Below, one piece after another: positions 26,232 through 34,801 of a DNA stretch of 64,000 bases. The number at the start of each line of letters is the position of its first letter. The first letter of the stretch is position 1. A program made the translations under genes and the position numbers. The notes beneath the pieces are model-generated. The model worked only from the letters and a program-made list of their open reading frames with translations, searched no databases and was not told the origin of the DNA. Source of the stretch: Uliginosibacterium aquaticum. Its GTDB lineage: Bacteria > Pseudomonadota > Gammaproteobacteria > Burkholderiales > Rhodocyclaceae. Location: contig NZ_JABCSC020000004.1 in the NCBI RefSeq assembly GCF_012972705.2, positions 186,001 to 250,000 of the forward strand, read 5' to 3'.

Positions 26232-27134
26232 TCAGGCCTGGGCGGGCTGCCGCGCCAGCCAGGCCTCCATGAAACTGACGAAGCTGCGCACGCGTGCGGC
26301 AAGGTGTTTGCGGCTCGGGTACATGGCCGAGATCGGTAGTGCCGGGCCGGGCCAGTCGGTGAGGATGGCCTCGAGGCGCCCGTTGGCGATGTAGGGGCCG
26401 AGGATGAATTCCGGGGCACGGGTGATGCCGTGGCCGGCGGCCGCGAGTTCGGCGAGTACGGTGCCGTTGTTGGCGCCGATGCTGGCCTCGAAGCGCACCT
26501 GCAGTTCGGTTTCCGCGCCGCGCTGGAAGCGCCAGGCATTGGCGTCCTCGGCGTAGGCGTAGGCGAAGCAGGCATGTTGCGCCAGCTCCTGCGGGCTTTG
26601 CGGCGTGCCATGGCGGGCGAGGTAGTCCGGGCTGGCGCAGGTGAGCAAGCGGGTGCTGCCGATGCGTCGGGCCACCAGGTTCTGATGGGCCGGGCGGCCG
26701 ATGCGGATGGCGAGATCAAGCCCTTCCTCGATCAGGTCCACCGGGCGGTCGGAGAGCTGAACGTCGAACTTCATGGCCGGGTGCAGGCGTGCAAACTCGC
26801 CCAGTGCCGGGGCGAGGTGGGTGGCGCCGAAACTGATCGGGGCAGTCAGTCGCAGCGTGCCGCGTGGGCTGGCATCGGCGTTGCCGACCATCTCCTCGAC
26901 TTCTTCAAGCTCGGCCAACAGCTGCAGGCAGCGCTCATAGTAGGCACGGCCGTTCTCGGTGAGGCTCAGGCGACGGGTGCTGCGGTTGAGCAGGCGGGCG
27001 TCGAGCAGGGCTTCGAGCTGGGCCAGCTGGCGCGAGACGGCCGAGGTGGACATTTCAAGATGCTCGGCGGCTGCAGCAAAACTGCCAAGCTCGACGACCT
27101 TGCAGAAAACGTTCATGGCGGCGAAGCGATCCAT
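26232..27134 (-). CDS. LysR family transcriptional regulator
   Basis: A regulator of 300 residues with an N-terminal winged helix-turn-helix (MDRFAAMNVFCKVVELGSFAAAAEHLEMSTSAVSRQLAQLE) and a C-terminal effector domain. The sequence places it with the AaeR/DsdC-like group common in proteobacteria. GGAGAG 5 bases upstream supports the ATG at 27134. It is divergent from the dioxygenase-like gene at 27318, which is the usual arrangement for a LysR regulator and its target. The inducer is unknown. Confidence 0.88.
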   Translation of the reverse strand: MDRFAAMNVFCKVVELGSFAAAAEHLEMSTSAVSRQLAQLEALLDARLLNRSTRRLSLTENGRAYYERCLQLLAELEEVEEMVGNADASPRGTLRLTAPISFGATHLAPALGEFARLHPAMKFDVQLSDRPVDLIEEGLDLAIRIGRPAHQNLVARRIGSTRLLTCASPDYLARHGTPQSPQELAQHACFAYAYAEDANAWRFQRGAETELQVRFEASIGANNGTVLAELAAAGHGITRAPEFILGPYIANGRLEAILTDWPGPALPISAMYPSRKHLAARVRSFVSFMEAWLARQPAQA

Positions 27135-27317
27135 GCGGGCTCTCCGGAGTGATTGTTGCGAATCAGGCAAGAATTCATCGCAGTTTAGCTGCTTTATCCC
27201 TGATCTGCTCGGGCAGACAATGCTTGCAGCTTCCTTGCCGGGGAGGCCGTTTTTCTCTTGCAGGGTTTGTTTCTGCGTATTTCAGGCGCGGCCGGCAGTC
27301 GCGCACAGGAGTTGATC

Positions 27318-28100
27318 ATGGCCAGCCGTCTGCCCGTTTTTTTCCTTTCCCATGGCTCGCCCATGCACGCCGTGGAGCCTAGTGCGGCCGCCACGGCCTG
27401 GGCGGTGGAGGCGGCGCAATTGCCGGTGCCGGCAGCGGTGCTGATGGTGTCCGCACACTGGGAAAGCAATCTGCCCTTGCTGGGCGGCGCCGCAGCGCCC
27501 GAAACGATCCATGATTTCGGCGGTTTTCCGGCCGAGCTGTACCGTTTGCGCTACCCCGCCGCGGGGGCCCCGGAAATCGCCCGGCAGGCGCTGGCCTTGC
27601 TGCGCGAGGCCGGTTTCCCGGCCGGGATCGAAGGTTGCCGGGGGCTCGACCACGGAGCCTGGGTGCCGATGATGAAAATGTATCCGCAAGCCGATGTGCC
27701 GGTTCTTCAGCTCTCGGTGCAGCCTGGCCTGGATGCGGCTCACCATCTGGCGCTTGGCGCAGCACTGGCACCGCTGCGTGAGCAGGGCGTGCTGATCGTC
27801 GGCTCGGGCCACATGACGCACAATCTGCGCGACTGGTTTCATGGCGCCAGTGGCGGTGCGGGGGCTTATGCACACGAATTCCGCGACTGGGTGGCTACGC
27901 GTCTGGCCAGTGGTGACAGCCGCAGCCTGCTGGAGTGGGCCTATAAGGCGCCGCATGCGCAGCGCGCCCATCCCACGCCGGAGCACTTTCTGCCGCTCTT
28001 CGTGGCGCTGGGAGCGGCCGGTGAGGGCGCGCAGGGTAAGTGCTTCCACGAGGCGTTCGAGCGTGGCACCCTGGCCATGGATGCCTGGCGCTGGGACTGA
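27318..28100 (+). CDS. DODA-type extradiol dioxygenase
   Basis: A 260-residue protein of the 4,5-DOPA-dioxygenase/YgiD family, a class III extradiol ring-cleavage fold. Iron or zinc ligands are visible: the His in FFLSHGSPMHAVEPS, VSAHWES, CRGLDHGAWVPMMKMYP and GSGHMTHNLRDWF. Family members cleave catechols or act on other aromatic diols; many have no known substrate. CAGGAG 6 bases before the ATG at 27318 fixes the start, and an upstream in-frame extension is not supported. The LysR gene is divergent. The inverted-repeat element family B lies 121 bases downstream. Confidence 0.88.
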   Translation: MASRLPVFFLSHGSPMHAVEPSAAATAWAVEAAQLPVPAAVLMVSAHWESNLPLLGGAAAPETIHDFGGFPAELYRLRYPAAGAPEIARQALALLREAGFPAGIEGCRGLDHGAWVPMMKMYPQADVPVLQLSVQPGLDAAHHLALGAALAPLREQGVLIVGSGHMTHNLRDWFHGASGGAGAYAHEFRDWVATRLASGDSRSLLEWAYKAPHAQRAHPTPEHFLPLFVALGAAGEGAQGKCFHEAFERGTLAMDAWRWD

Positions 28101-28221
28101 GCGCGTGAGCGCTGTTCCGGTCATTCACTGGCCTGAGCGGCGTGGCGCCGGGCGAAGCGTTTTGACTGCGCGGTCTGCGCCGCCAGGCCGTCCGTGAAGG
28201 GGAGGCGAGGCCTTAGCGGGC

Positions 28222-28493
28222 CTAGGGTCTGTTGACATTCACTCGCCGGATCGCGGTGAAGCGTATGGCTTGCGGGACAAGGCGCGCGACGCAGTGCGGG
28301 GTGGTTCCCCCGCACAAGGAGTGCAACGCAGTAGCGCGAGCCATACGCTTCACCCCTCCGGGCTCGGACGCTTTGGACGTGGAGCTGCGTTGCAGCTTCT
28401 CGGCAGGGGGCCGCCCTGACTTCGGCGCAGCGCCTTGCCCCCCGACCAAAGCGCCACGAGCGCGACCGGTGGATGAATGTCAACAGACCCTAG
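28222..28493. repeat. Inverted-repeat (MITE-like) element, family B
   Basis: A 272-base element with perfect 20-base inverted ends, CTAGGGTCTGTTGACATTCA at 28222-28241 and its complement at 28474-28493. It contains a perfect internal 16-base inverted repeat (28255-28270 with 28339-28354). Both ends carry CTAG, so the palindrome may be a duplicated target in the manner of the IS5 group. The TAG within the right-hand CTAG (28490-28492 read on the minus strand) is also the stop codon of the response regulator gene. It encodes no recognisable protein. Confidence 0.8.
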
Positions 28494-29623
28494 TCCTCCG
28501 CGAGACTCTTCATGGTCTCGATGATGCCTTCGAGCATGCGTTCCTGTTCGAGGCCGAAGCCGGCCATCTGTTCGCAGATCTCGGCGCCGCGACTGCTGAC
28601 CAGGTTCAGGATGACGCCTTCCTGCGCGTCGGTGAGGCCCATGCGGTAGAAGGAGCGGGCGATCTCGTCGCCCTGGTCGGCGACCATGCGCATCACGCTT
28701 TCGCGCTGGCTCTGCTGGCGCTCGCGCAGGTAATCGACCATGCGCATGAGGCCGTTGACCGCTTCGAGGATGGTTTCGGTGCGCTGCAGGCGCCGCGTGT
28801 CGTGTTCCAGCACCTTGCAGCGGATGTCCGCCGCCTCGGCCACGAAGGCCAGATGGTCACGCAAGCGGCCGGCGCGGTCCTCGTCGGTTTTCGGCCAGTT
28901 GGTGACCAGCAGGGTCAGGTGCGGATAGCTGATCGACAGACGCCCGGAGAACTGGGTGATGCGGTCGTTGTTGCGGGCGTGTTCGAGCAGTGAGCATTCG
29001 AGCGGGCTGGCCGGGCCGTGCTCGCTGTGGGCCAGTGAGCTGTCGCCGAGGCGGCAGGCGACCAGGGTGTTCAGCTCGTAGTCGCGGCACGCGGCGATGG
29101 TCTGGTCGATGATCTGCTGGGGAGTGTCGCAGGCGAACACTTCACGCATGAACTTCATCACCGTACCCATCTCGGCCATCGTGCTCATGGCGCTGAAGGC
29201 GGTGCTCATGGCGTAGTCGAGTTGTGAGGAGAGGGCGGCAACCTGGGCGTGGGCCTTAAGCACACCGTCGACCTTGCGCACGATCTCTTCCGGAATCAGC
29301 GGGCGCTGGATGTAGTCATTGCAGCCGGCATCGTAGGCGTTCAGGCGCAGCTGGATATTGTCGTGGCGCGAACTGAGGATCACGTGGGCCTGATCGTCAC
29401 CCTGGGCGCGCAGATGGCGGCAGATCTCGAGGCCGCCGGCTTCCGGTGAATCCATGTCGAGCAGGCACACCGCCGGGGCAATTTCGAGCGCAGGCATGAG
29501 CTCCTCCTGGAGACCGAAGCCGCGCACGTCGGGGCAGATCCGGGCCAGTTCGGCGCACACTTCCTGGCGCATGGCGCTGTCCTGCTCAAGCACGAATACG
29601 GCGGTTCTGGCTGCTTGGTTCAT
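28490..29623 (-). CDS. Response regulator with uncharacterised output region
   Basis: A 377-residue protein with an N-terminal receiver domain (about residues 8-125). The phospho-accepting Asp lies in VCLLDMDSPEAGG, and VILSSRHDN and YIQRPL correspond to the conserved Thr/Ser and Lys regions; the Lys is replaced (QRP), which is unusual. The rest has no helix-turn-helix, GGDEF or HD signature. A GAF-like middle (CDTPQQIIDQTIAACRDYELNTLVACRL) and a C-terminal coiled coil suggest signalling by protein contact. No kinase is adjacent. Its TAG stop lies inside the end of inverted-repeat element B. Confidence 0.7.
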   Translation of the reverse strand: MNQAARTAVFVLEQDSAMRQEVCAELARICPDVRGFGLQEELMPALEIAPAVCLLDMDSPEAGGLEICRHLRAQGDDQAHVILSSRHDNIQLRLNAYDAGCNDYIQRPLIPEEIVRKVDGVLKAHAQVAALSSQLDYAMSTAFSAMSTMAEMGTVMKFMREVFACDTPQQIIDQTIAACRDYELNTLVACRLGDSSLAHSEHGPASPLECSLLEHARNNDRITQFSGRLSISYPHLTLLVTNWPKTDEDRAGRLRDHLAFVAEAADIRCKVLEHDTRRLQRTETILEAVNGLMRMVDYLRERQQSQRESVMRMVADQGDEIARSFYRMGLTDAQEGVILNLVSSRGAEICEQMAGFGLEQERMLEGIIETMKSLAED

Positions 29624-29732
29624 GGTGATGCCCTCGTCGATGCGTACCGGCTCGCCGGCTTCATGGAGGGCTTACGGTTGGGTTTGGGGCAAGTTGAGAT
29701 GATGGGTCCGAAGGTCTGCCCGATGTCCCTTG

Positions 29733-31664
29733 TCAAATATCGACTGCCGGCCGCACAGCGCTCGGGCAGGTGAAGCGCCAGCGCGCAAAGCGGCTGGCCA
29801 GCACGGCGCACAGCAGGCTGCAGAGCGCCAGTTGCAGCACCGGCGCCTGCCAGGCTCCGGCATAGGCGCCGAACAGGCTGGCCTTGAGGGCCCGTACGGT
29901 CCAGGTTACCGGCAGCCACGGGCTGATGCTCGCAAACAGTCCTCCGTTGAGCTCCACCGGCAACACGCCGCCGGAGCAGGAAAGCTGCACCGCCAGCAAG
30001 AGCATGGCGATGGCCTTGCCGGCGTCCCCGAAGGCCAGGGTCAGGGCGAACACGATCAGCAGGAAACACATTGCCGCCAGTGCCAGGGTCAGGGCGAAGG
30101 CGGCTGGCTGCTGGATGTCGACCCGCAGCAGGCTGTGCAGGGCCATGCCTGCGACGAGCGCCTGGGCCAGCACCACGCCTGCCGGCAGGGCCAGCTTGCC
30201 GGCAAGGCGGGCCGGCCGGCTGAAGGCCTGCGCTTCCTGCGGCAGCACCCGGGCGTGGAGCAGGAAGGCGGCGATCCCGGCACCCAGCCACAGCGCGGCG
30301 GCGAGCACATTGGGGGCGAAGCTGCTGCCGCTGTTGGCGACGGGGGCTACGCGCTCCACCCGCGGCTCTACCGAGCGCGCTAGCCCGAGTGGATTGCCGG
30401 CGGGCCAGGGCAGGCTGGCGGGCAGCGCGCTGGCCAGCTGCTCGATGCCGACGGCCAGGCGCTGCGCACCACCGGCTACCTGGCGACTGGCACCGGAAAC
30501 CCGCTGCACGCCGTGGCTCAGCTGGCCGGCGCCACTGGAGAGTTCGTCGAGCTGCTGATCCTGGGGCAGTACCCGCACCATGGTCTGGATGCCGCTGCCC
30601 ACTTGCTGCATGCCCTGGGTAAGGGCGTCCACGCCGCTTCTGAGCTGCAGGGCTCCGTCGGCCAGGCGCTGCTCTGCTTCGGTGGCGGCGGTCAGGCCGT
30701 GATCAACGCGCGACAGGCCGCCGGCCAGCTGCGCCACGCCCTGGCTGACGCTGGCCGGGATGAACAGACTCTCTTCGAATTCATCCTTGAAGGCCAGCAG
30801 GCCGGAGTTGAGCTGGCTGGCGCCGCGCTGCAGGGCGAAGAGTCCGTTGCCGAACTCCTCGTGACTGCTGGCGAGCCGTTCGGCGCCACTGGCAAGGCGC
30901 TGCAGCTCGGTGCTCGGTGGCAGGGCTGCGTCCATGGTCTTGAGGCCGCTGCCGAGCTGCTTCACGCCCGAGGTGAGCTGCGCCACGCCAGCGTTCAGGC
31001 GGCTACCGCCAAAGGCCAGATCCCGTGCTCCGCTGGCTGTTTGGCCGGCCCCCTGGCTGAGTTGCCGGGCGCCTTCGCGCAGGCTCTCCATGTGCTGGCG
31101 GAATTCGCCGAAGCGCAGATGCGCCTCCTGCGCTGTCGCAATCACGCGCTGCCAGCGCTGGGCATTGAGTTCTTCATTGATCTTGTGGCCGAGGGTTTCG
31201 GCGAAGTGGCGGGCGAGCAGCGCGCCCTGATAGTTGTTGCCTTCAGAGGCGTGGATCAGCGGTTGCCCGGCGCCGGGCTGGCTGCCTGGCAGGCTGACGG
31301 CACTGAAATCGGCTGGCAGGATCAGCGCAAAGGCCAGCTGACCGCTGCGCACGCGGGCGAGGGCGGTCTCGGCATCCGGTATTTCGAGATAGCCGAAGCG
31401 CCGCTCCGCACGCAGCGCAGCCACGACTTCCTGACCGAGATTGATGCTGTGCCCCTGCTGGCGCGCGCCGCGATCGAGATTGACCAGCGCTACGCGCAAC
31501 TCGCCGGTGTGGGCACCCGGATCCCAGACGCTGGCAAGGTAGATCACCAGATACAGTGCCGGGATCACCATCACCACGGCTGCGGCCAGCAGCATGCGCG
31601 GGTAGCGGGTGAAGAAGCACAGCTCGATGCGGGCGAGAGCGAGGGTCTGGGTGAGCAGATTCAT
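29733..31664 (-). CDS. YhgE/Pip-type membrane protein (ABC-2-like)
   Basis: A membrane protein of about 643 residues with one N-terminal helix (about 20-42), a long extracytoplasmic region and about five helices at the C-terminus. The large loop is rich in repeated GxxxLxxGxxxLxxG segments of the YhgE/Pip type (such as GAERLASSHEEFGNGL and VSQGVAQLAGGLSRVD). The topology is like ABC-2 permeases, but no ATPase is adjacent. YhgE/Pip proteins include phage receptors and proteins tied to secretion, and the role here is unknown. The start at 31664 follows the usual N-terminus; a start at 31706 is possible. Confidence 0.75.
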   Translation of the reverse strand: MNLLTQTLALARIELCFFTRYPRMLLAAAVVMVIPALYLVIYLASVWDPGAHTGELRVALVNLDRGARQQGHSINLGQEVVAALRAERRFGYLEIPDAETALARVRSGQLAFALILPADFSAVSLPGSQPGAGQPLIHASEGNNYQGALLARHFAETLGHKINEELNAQRWQRVIATAQEAHLRFGEFRQHMESLREGARQLSQGAGQTASGARDLAFGGSRLNAGVAQLTSGVKQLGSGLKTMDAALPPSTELQRLASGAERLASSHEEFGNGLFALQRGASQLNSGLLAFKDEFEESLFIPASVSQGVAQLAGGLSRVDHGLTAATEAEQRLADGALQLRSGVDALTQGMQQVGSGIQTMVRVLPQDQQLDELSSGAGQLSHGVQRVSGASRQVAGGAQRLAVGIEQLASALPASLPWPAGNPLGLARSVEPRVERVAPVANSGSSFAPNVLAAALWLGAGIAAFLLHARVLPQEAQAFSRPARLAGKLALPAGVVLAQALVAGMALHSLLRVDIQQPAAFALTLALAAMCFLLIVFALTLAFGDAGKAIAMLLLAVQLSCSGGVLPVELNGGLFASISPWLPVTWTVRALKASLFGAYAGAWQAPVLQLALCSLLCAVLASRFARWRFTCPSAVRPAVDI

Positions 31665-31781
31665 GATCGGCAGCCGGGGGCGGAAACAGGAGCGGGGCGT
31701 CGCCATGCGCAGGCGTCTGGTCTGCTAACGGCCCTGGCGGCCTTGCCCTGAAGCGCACCGAGGGGCTGCCCGAAGGACAAG

Positions 31782-31806
31782 AAAAAGCCCCGCACGCGGC
31801 GGGGCT
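31782..31806 (-). terminator. Intrinsic terminator of uraA
   Basis: On the minus strand, AGCCCCGC and GCGGGGCT form an 8-base stem around CGCGT, then TTTTTC. It lies 22 bases after the permease stop codon. Confidence 0.85.
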
Positions 31807-31828
31807 TGAGGGACAGGCTGTGCCGGGC

Positions 31829-33052
31829 TTAACTGCGCGGCTTGGGCAGCAAGAGGTTCAGCGCGATGGCGACCACACCACACAGGCTCACTCCCTGCAG
31901 CACGAAACTGCCGATTTCCACACTGAAGGCGCCGATGCCCAGCACCAGCACGGTGGACACGATCACCAGATTGCGCGGCTGTTCCAGATCGGTGCGATCG
32001 CTGATCAGGGTCTTCAGGCCAATGGCGGCGATCGAGCCGAAGAGCAGGATCATGATGCCGCCCATCACCGGTGCCGGGATGGATTGCAGGATGGCGTTGA
32101 ACTTGCCGACGAAGGCCATCGCGACGGCGAGGCCGGCCGCCCAGGTCATGATCACCGGGTTGAAATTGCGGGTCAGGGTCAGGGCGCCGGTCACTTCGGC
32201 ATAGGTGGTAATCGGCGGGCCGCCGACCAGGCCGGCAAACAGCACGCCGAGGCCGTCACCGGCGAGGGTGCGATGCAGACCCGGCTGTTCGGTGTAATCC
32301 TTGCCGGTGATGCCGCCCACGGCAATCACGTTGCCAACGTGTTCGATGGCCGGCGCCAGCGCGACCGGCAGCATGAAGAGCACGGCCGAGAGGTTGAATT
32401 CAGGGGCCACGAAATTCGGCAGGGCGAACCAGGGCGCGGCCGCGATCTTGCCGAAATCCACATAGCCCAGGACGGCCGCCAGAGCGTAGCCGACTCCCAC
32501 GCCGATCAGGATCGGGATCAGTTTGAGGAAGCGATGGGCGAAAATCGATACGATGATGGTGGTGCCCAGCGATACGGCGGCGAGCAGCAGCGAGGGGCCG
32601 TAGCCGATCGGATTGTCCTTGCCCATGGCCATGTTCACCGCTACACCGGCCAGGGCGAGGCCGATGACCATGATGATCGGGCCGATCACCACCGGCGGCA
32701 TAAATTTGTGCACGATGCCGGCACCGTGGCGGGCGATCAGGCCGGCGAAGAGGAAGTACATCACGCTCACACAGGCCAGCGCGCCCATCGTGGCGGGCAA
32801 GCCCCAGTGCTGGGTGGCATAGATGATTGGGGCGATGAAGGCAAAGGAAGAGCCGAGGAAAATCGGCACCTGGCGGCGGGTGACAAGCTGGAACAGCAGG
32901 GTGCCCACCCCGGCGCCGAGCAAGGCCATGCTCGGATTCAGGCCGGTCAGCAGGGGCACCAGGACCAGTGCGCCGAAGGCGACGAAGAGGATCTGGGCCC
33001 CGGAAATGGCTTGGCGCCAGACCGGTCCGTTGTGGGAGGGGGTGTCTTGCAT
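31829..33052 (-). CDS. uraA: Uracil permease (NCS2 family)
   Basis: A 407-residue nucleobase:proton symporter with about 14 hydrophobic segments. The NCS2 pattern is present in GAQILFVAFGALVLVPLLTGLNPS, PIFLGSSFAFIAPI and MPPVVIGPIIMVIGLALA, and the C-terminal family block is AGLVGGPPITTYAEVTGAL. The short N-terminus and the PPITTYAE motif fit UraA-type uracil permeases better than xanthine permeases. The ATG at 33052 is chosen by family length; AGGAG lies 11 bases upstream. A hairpin plus T-tract lies in the leader, and a terminator follows the gene. It is divergent from the ROK regulator. Confidence 0.88.
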   Translation of the reverse strand: MQDTPSHNGPVWRQAISGAQILFVAFGALVLVPLLTGLNPSMALLGAGVGTLLFQLVTRRQVPIFLGSSFAFIAPIIYATQHWGLPATMGALACVSVMYFLFAGLIARHGAGIVHKFMPPVVIGPIIMVIGLALAGVAVNMAMGKDNPIGYGPSLLLAAVSLGTTIIVSIFAHRFLKLIPILIGVGVGYALAAVLGYVDFGKIAAAPWFALPNFVAPEFNLSAVLFMLPVALAPAIEHVGNVIAVGGITGKDYTEQPGLHRTLAGDGLGVLFAGLVGGPPITTYAEVTGALTLTRNFNPVIMTWAAGLAVAMAFVGKFNAILQSIPAPVMGGIMILLFGSIAAIGLKTLISDRTDLEQPRNLVIVSTVLVLGIGAFSVEIGSFVLQGVSLCGVVAIALNLLLPKPRS

Positions 33053-33069
33053 GCTGGGCTTGCTCCTGT

Positions 33070-33092
33070 AAAAAAACGCGGCTGCAACCGCG
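33070..33092 (-). terminator. Attenuator-like hairpin in the uraA leader
   Basis: On the minus strand CGCGG-TTGCAG-CCGCG is a 5-base GC stem followed by seven Ts, only 18 bases before the uraA ATG. No coding region on this strand ends here, so a terminator in the 5' leader suggests transcription attenuation, plausibly by pyrimidine supply. No alternative antiterminator was confirmed. Confidence 0.6.
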
Positions 33093-33306
33093 AGTGGAGG
33101 GAAATAGTGCGAAAGGCTGCGAATTGTTTGCGATTTTGCCAAAAAAATCAGTATCTTCAGTTCAGCGTGAAGACAAGTTCTGAGCGAATGCAAACGGGTG
33201 TGACATGTTTCGTGGCGGATGATAAGTTGCCGCCCTTTCGGGCAAGGTAGTGTGAAACAATCGGCCGGAAAACAAAAAAATTACATGGCTTGGAGGCAGA
33301 TCAAAG

Positions 33307-34470
33307 ATGGCAATAACAGGTGACCAGCGGCTCCTTAAAAGGATCAACCGCATGGCCTTGGTCCGGTTGGTGCGCGCGCGCCCCGGGCTCTCGCGTGCAG
33401 AACTGGCGGTGGAGACCGGGCTGACCAAGTCCACCGTGAGTCTGCTGGTGCAGGAACTGGTGGACGAAGGCTGGCTGCGCGAGGAGGAGGTGCTGGTCAC
33501 CGGCGCCATCGGCCGCCGCCCGACCCCGCTGCGGATCGACGGGCGCCGTCTGGCCCTGATCGGTGCCGAGCTGGCGGTGGGCAAGCTGTGCGTGCTGGGC
33601 ATGTCGCTCGATGGCGAGATCCTGCACCGCCTGGAGGAGAGCTTCAGCAGCAGCGAGCGGCCGGGCGAAATTCTCGGCACGCTGGCCGGTATGCTGGCCG
33701 ACATGGTGGGCTGCCTGCGTGGTGAAGGGCGTGGCCTGCTCGGTATTGGCGTGGCCCTGCCAGGCGCCGTGCAGGAAGCGGATGGCCTGCTGGTGGTGGC
33801 GCCGAACCTCGGTTGGCGCAATGTGCCGGTGCGCGACGAGTTGCTGCGCGTGCTGGGCAGCCGTGGCCTCGCTGACCTACCGTTGTGGGTGCAGAACGAT
33901 TGTGATGTGGCCGCTCTGGGCGAAGTGGAGTTTGCCGCCGGTGAGATGGGCGATCCGCTGCTCTTCATCGGCCTCGGCATCGGTGTGGGCGCCGGGGTGG
34001 TGGTGGGCGAGCGCCTGCTGCTGGGCCGCCGCGGCTTTGCCGGCGAAGTCGGGCACATCCAGCTGCAGGCCGATGGCCCGCTCTGTTCCTGTGGCCGGCA
34101 TGGCTGCGCCGAATCCTATTTCGGTCTGCAGTCGCTGGCCAATGCGCAGCACTGCAGCGTGCCCGAGCTGTTCGAGCGAGCCCGCAATGCGGATCCGGAA
34201 ACCGTCAAGGCGCTGCAGACCGCAGGCCAGCGCCTGGGCCTGCTGATCCACAATCTGTGGACCACTCTGGACCCAGCCATGATCGTGCTGGGCGGCTCGG
34301 CCACCGAACTGGGGCAGGCCTTCCTGAACTCGGCGCGGCGTAGCTTCGATGCTCTGGCGCAGGCCGCCGGCCTCGAAATGCCGGTGCTGCAGCCCGCGCG
34401 TTTCGGTGCCCAGGCGGTGCCGGCCGGCGCCGCTGCGCTGGTCTTGCACAAGCTGTTGTTGCCGCTCTGA
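33307..34470 (+). CDS. ROK family transcriptional regulator
   Basis: A 387-residue protein with an N-terminal winged helix-turn-helix (RMALVRLVRARPGLSRAELAVETGLTKSTVSLLVQELV) and a C-terminal ROK domain. The zinc site CSCGRHGCAESY is intact and the glucokinase-like motifs GIGVALPGAV and GLGIGVGAGVVVG are present, but such regulators normally bind sugars without phosphorylating them. This layout matches the NagC/XylR-type repressors. It ends 1 base from the convergent DUF3301 gene and is divergent from uraA. The target genes are unknown; neighbours offer no sugar operon. Confidence 0.9.
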   Translation: MAITGDQRLLKRINRMALVRLVRARPGLSRAELAVETGLTKSTVSLLVQELVDEGWLREEEVLVTGAIGRRPTPLRIDGRRLALIGAELAVGKLCVLGMSLDGEILHRLEESFSSSERPGEILGTLAGMLADMVGCLRGEGRGLLGIGVALPGAVQEADGLLVVAPNLGWRNVPVRDELLRVLGSRGLADLPLWVQNDCDVAALGEVEFAAGEMGDPLLFIGLGIGVGAGVVVGERLLLGRRGFAGEVGHIQLQADGPLCSCGRHGCAESYFGLQSLANAQHCSVPELFERARNADPETVKALQTAGQRLGLLIHNLWTTLDPAMIVLGGSATELGQAFLNSARRSFDALAQAAGLEMPVLQPARFGAQAVPAGAAALVLHKLLLPL

Positions 34471-34471
34471 A

Positions 34472-34801
34472 TCAGTGCAGCATCGGTCCCGGTGATCTTG
34501 TCGCCGGGCTGAGCTGCAGGAGCACCACTTCACGATCCTGCAGCACGACCAGGCCCGGCTGGCGATCATCGCCGGTGACGCTGTACTCGAAGGCGTAGCT
34601 GCGCTGCAAGGTCAGCCGGCCGGCAGCATTGCGCACCCAGCGCAGGCCGCGCTGGGCCACGCTGTCGTCCAGAAATTGCAGGTTCTCGCGGGCGCAGGCA
34701 GCCCGTGCTGCGGCTACGCCGAACTCGCGCGCATGCGCCGAATCCTGCCAGTACCAGCCGAGCGCACACAACGCCAGCAGAGCGATAAGGCTTTCAATCA
34801 T
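34472..34801 (-). CDS. DUF3301 family protein
   Basis: A 109-residue protein with one N-terminal membrane helix (MIESLIALLALCALGWYW) and a small soluble domain. The blocks ARAACARENLQFLDDSVAQRG and YAFEYSVTGDDRQPG fit DUF3301, a small family found in beta- and gammaproteobacteria without known function. Its ATG overlaps the stop of the DMT transporter gene (ATGA), so the two are translationally coupled and the earlier in-frame start is rejected. Confidence 0.8.
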   Translation of the reverse strand: MIESLIALLALCALGWYWQDSAHAREFGVAAARAACARENLQFLDDSVAQRGLRWVRNAAGRLTLQRSYAFEYSVTGDDRQPGLVVLQDREVVLLQLSPATRSPGPMLH

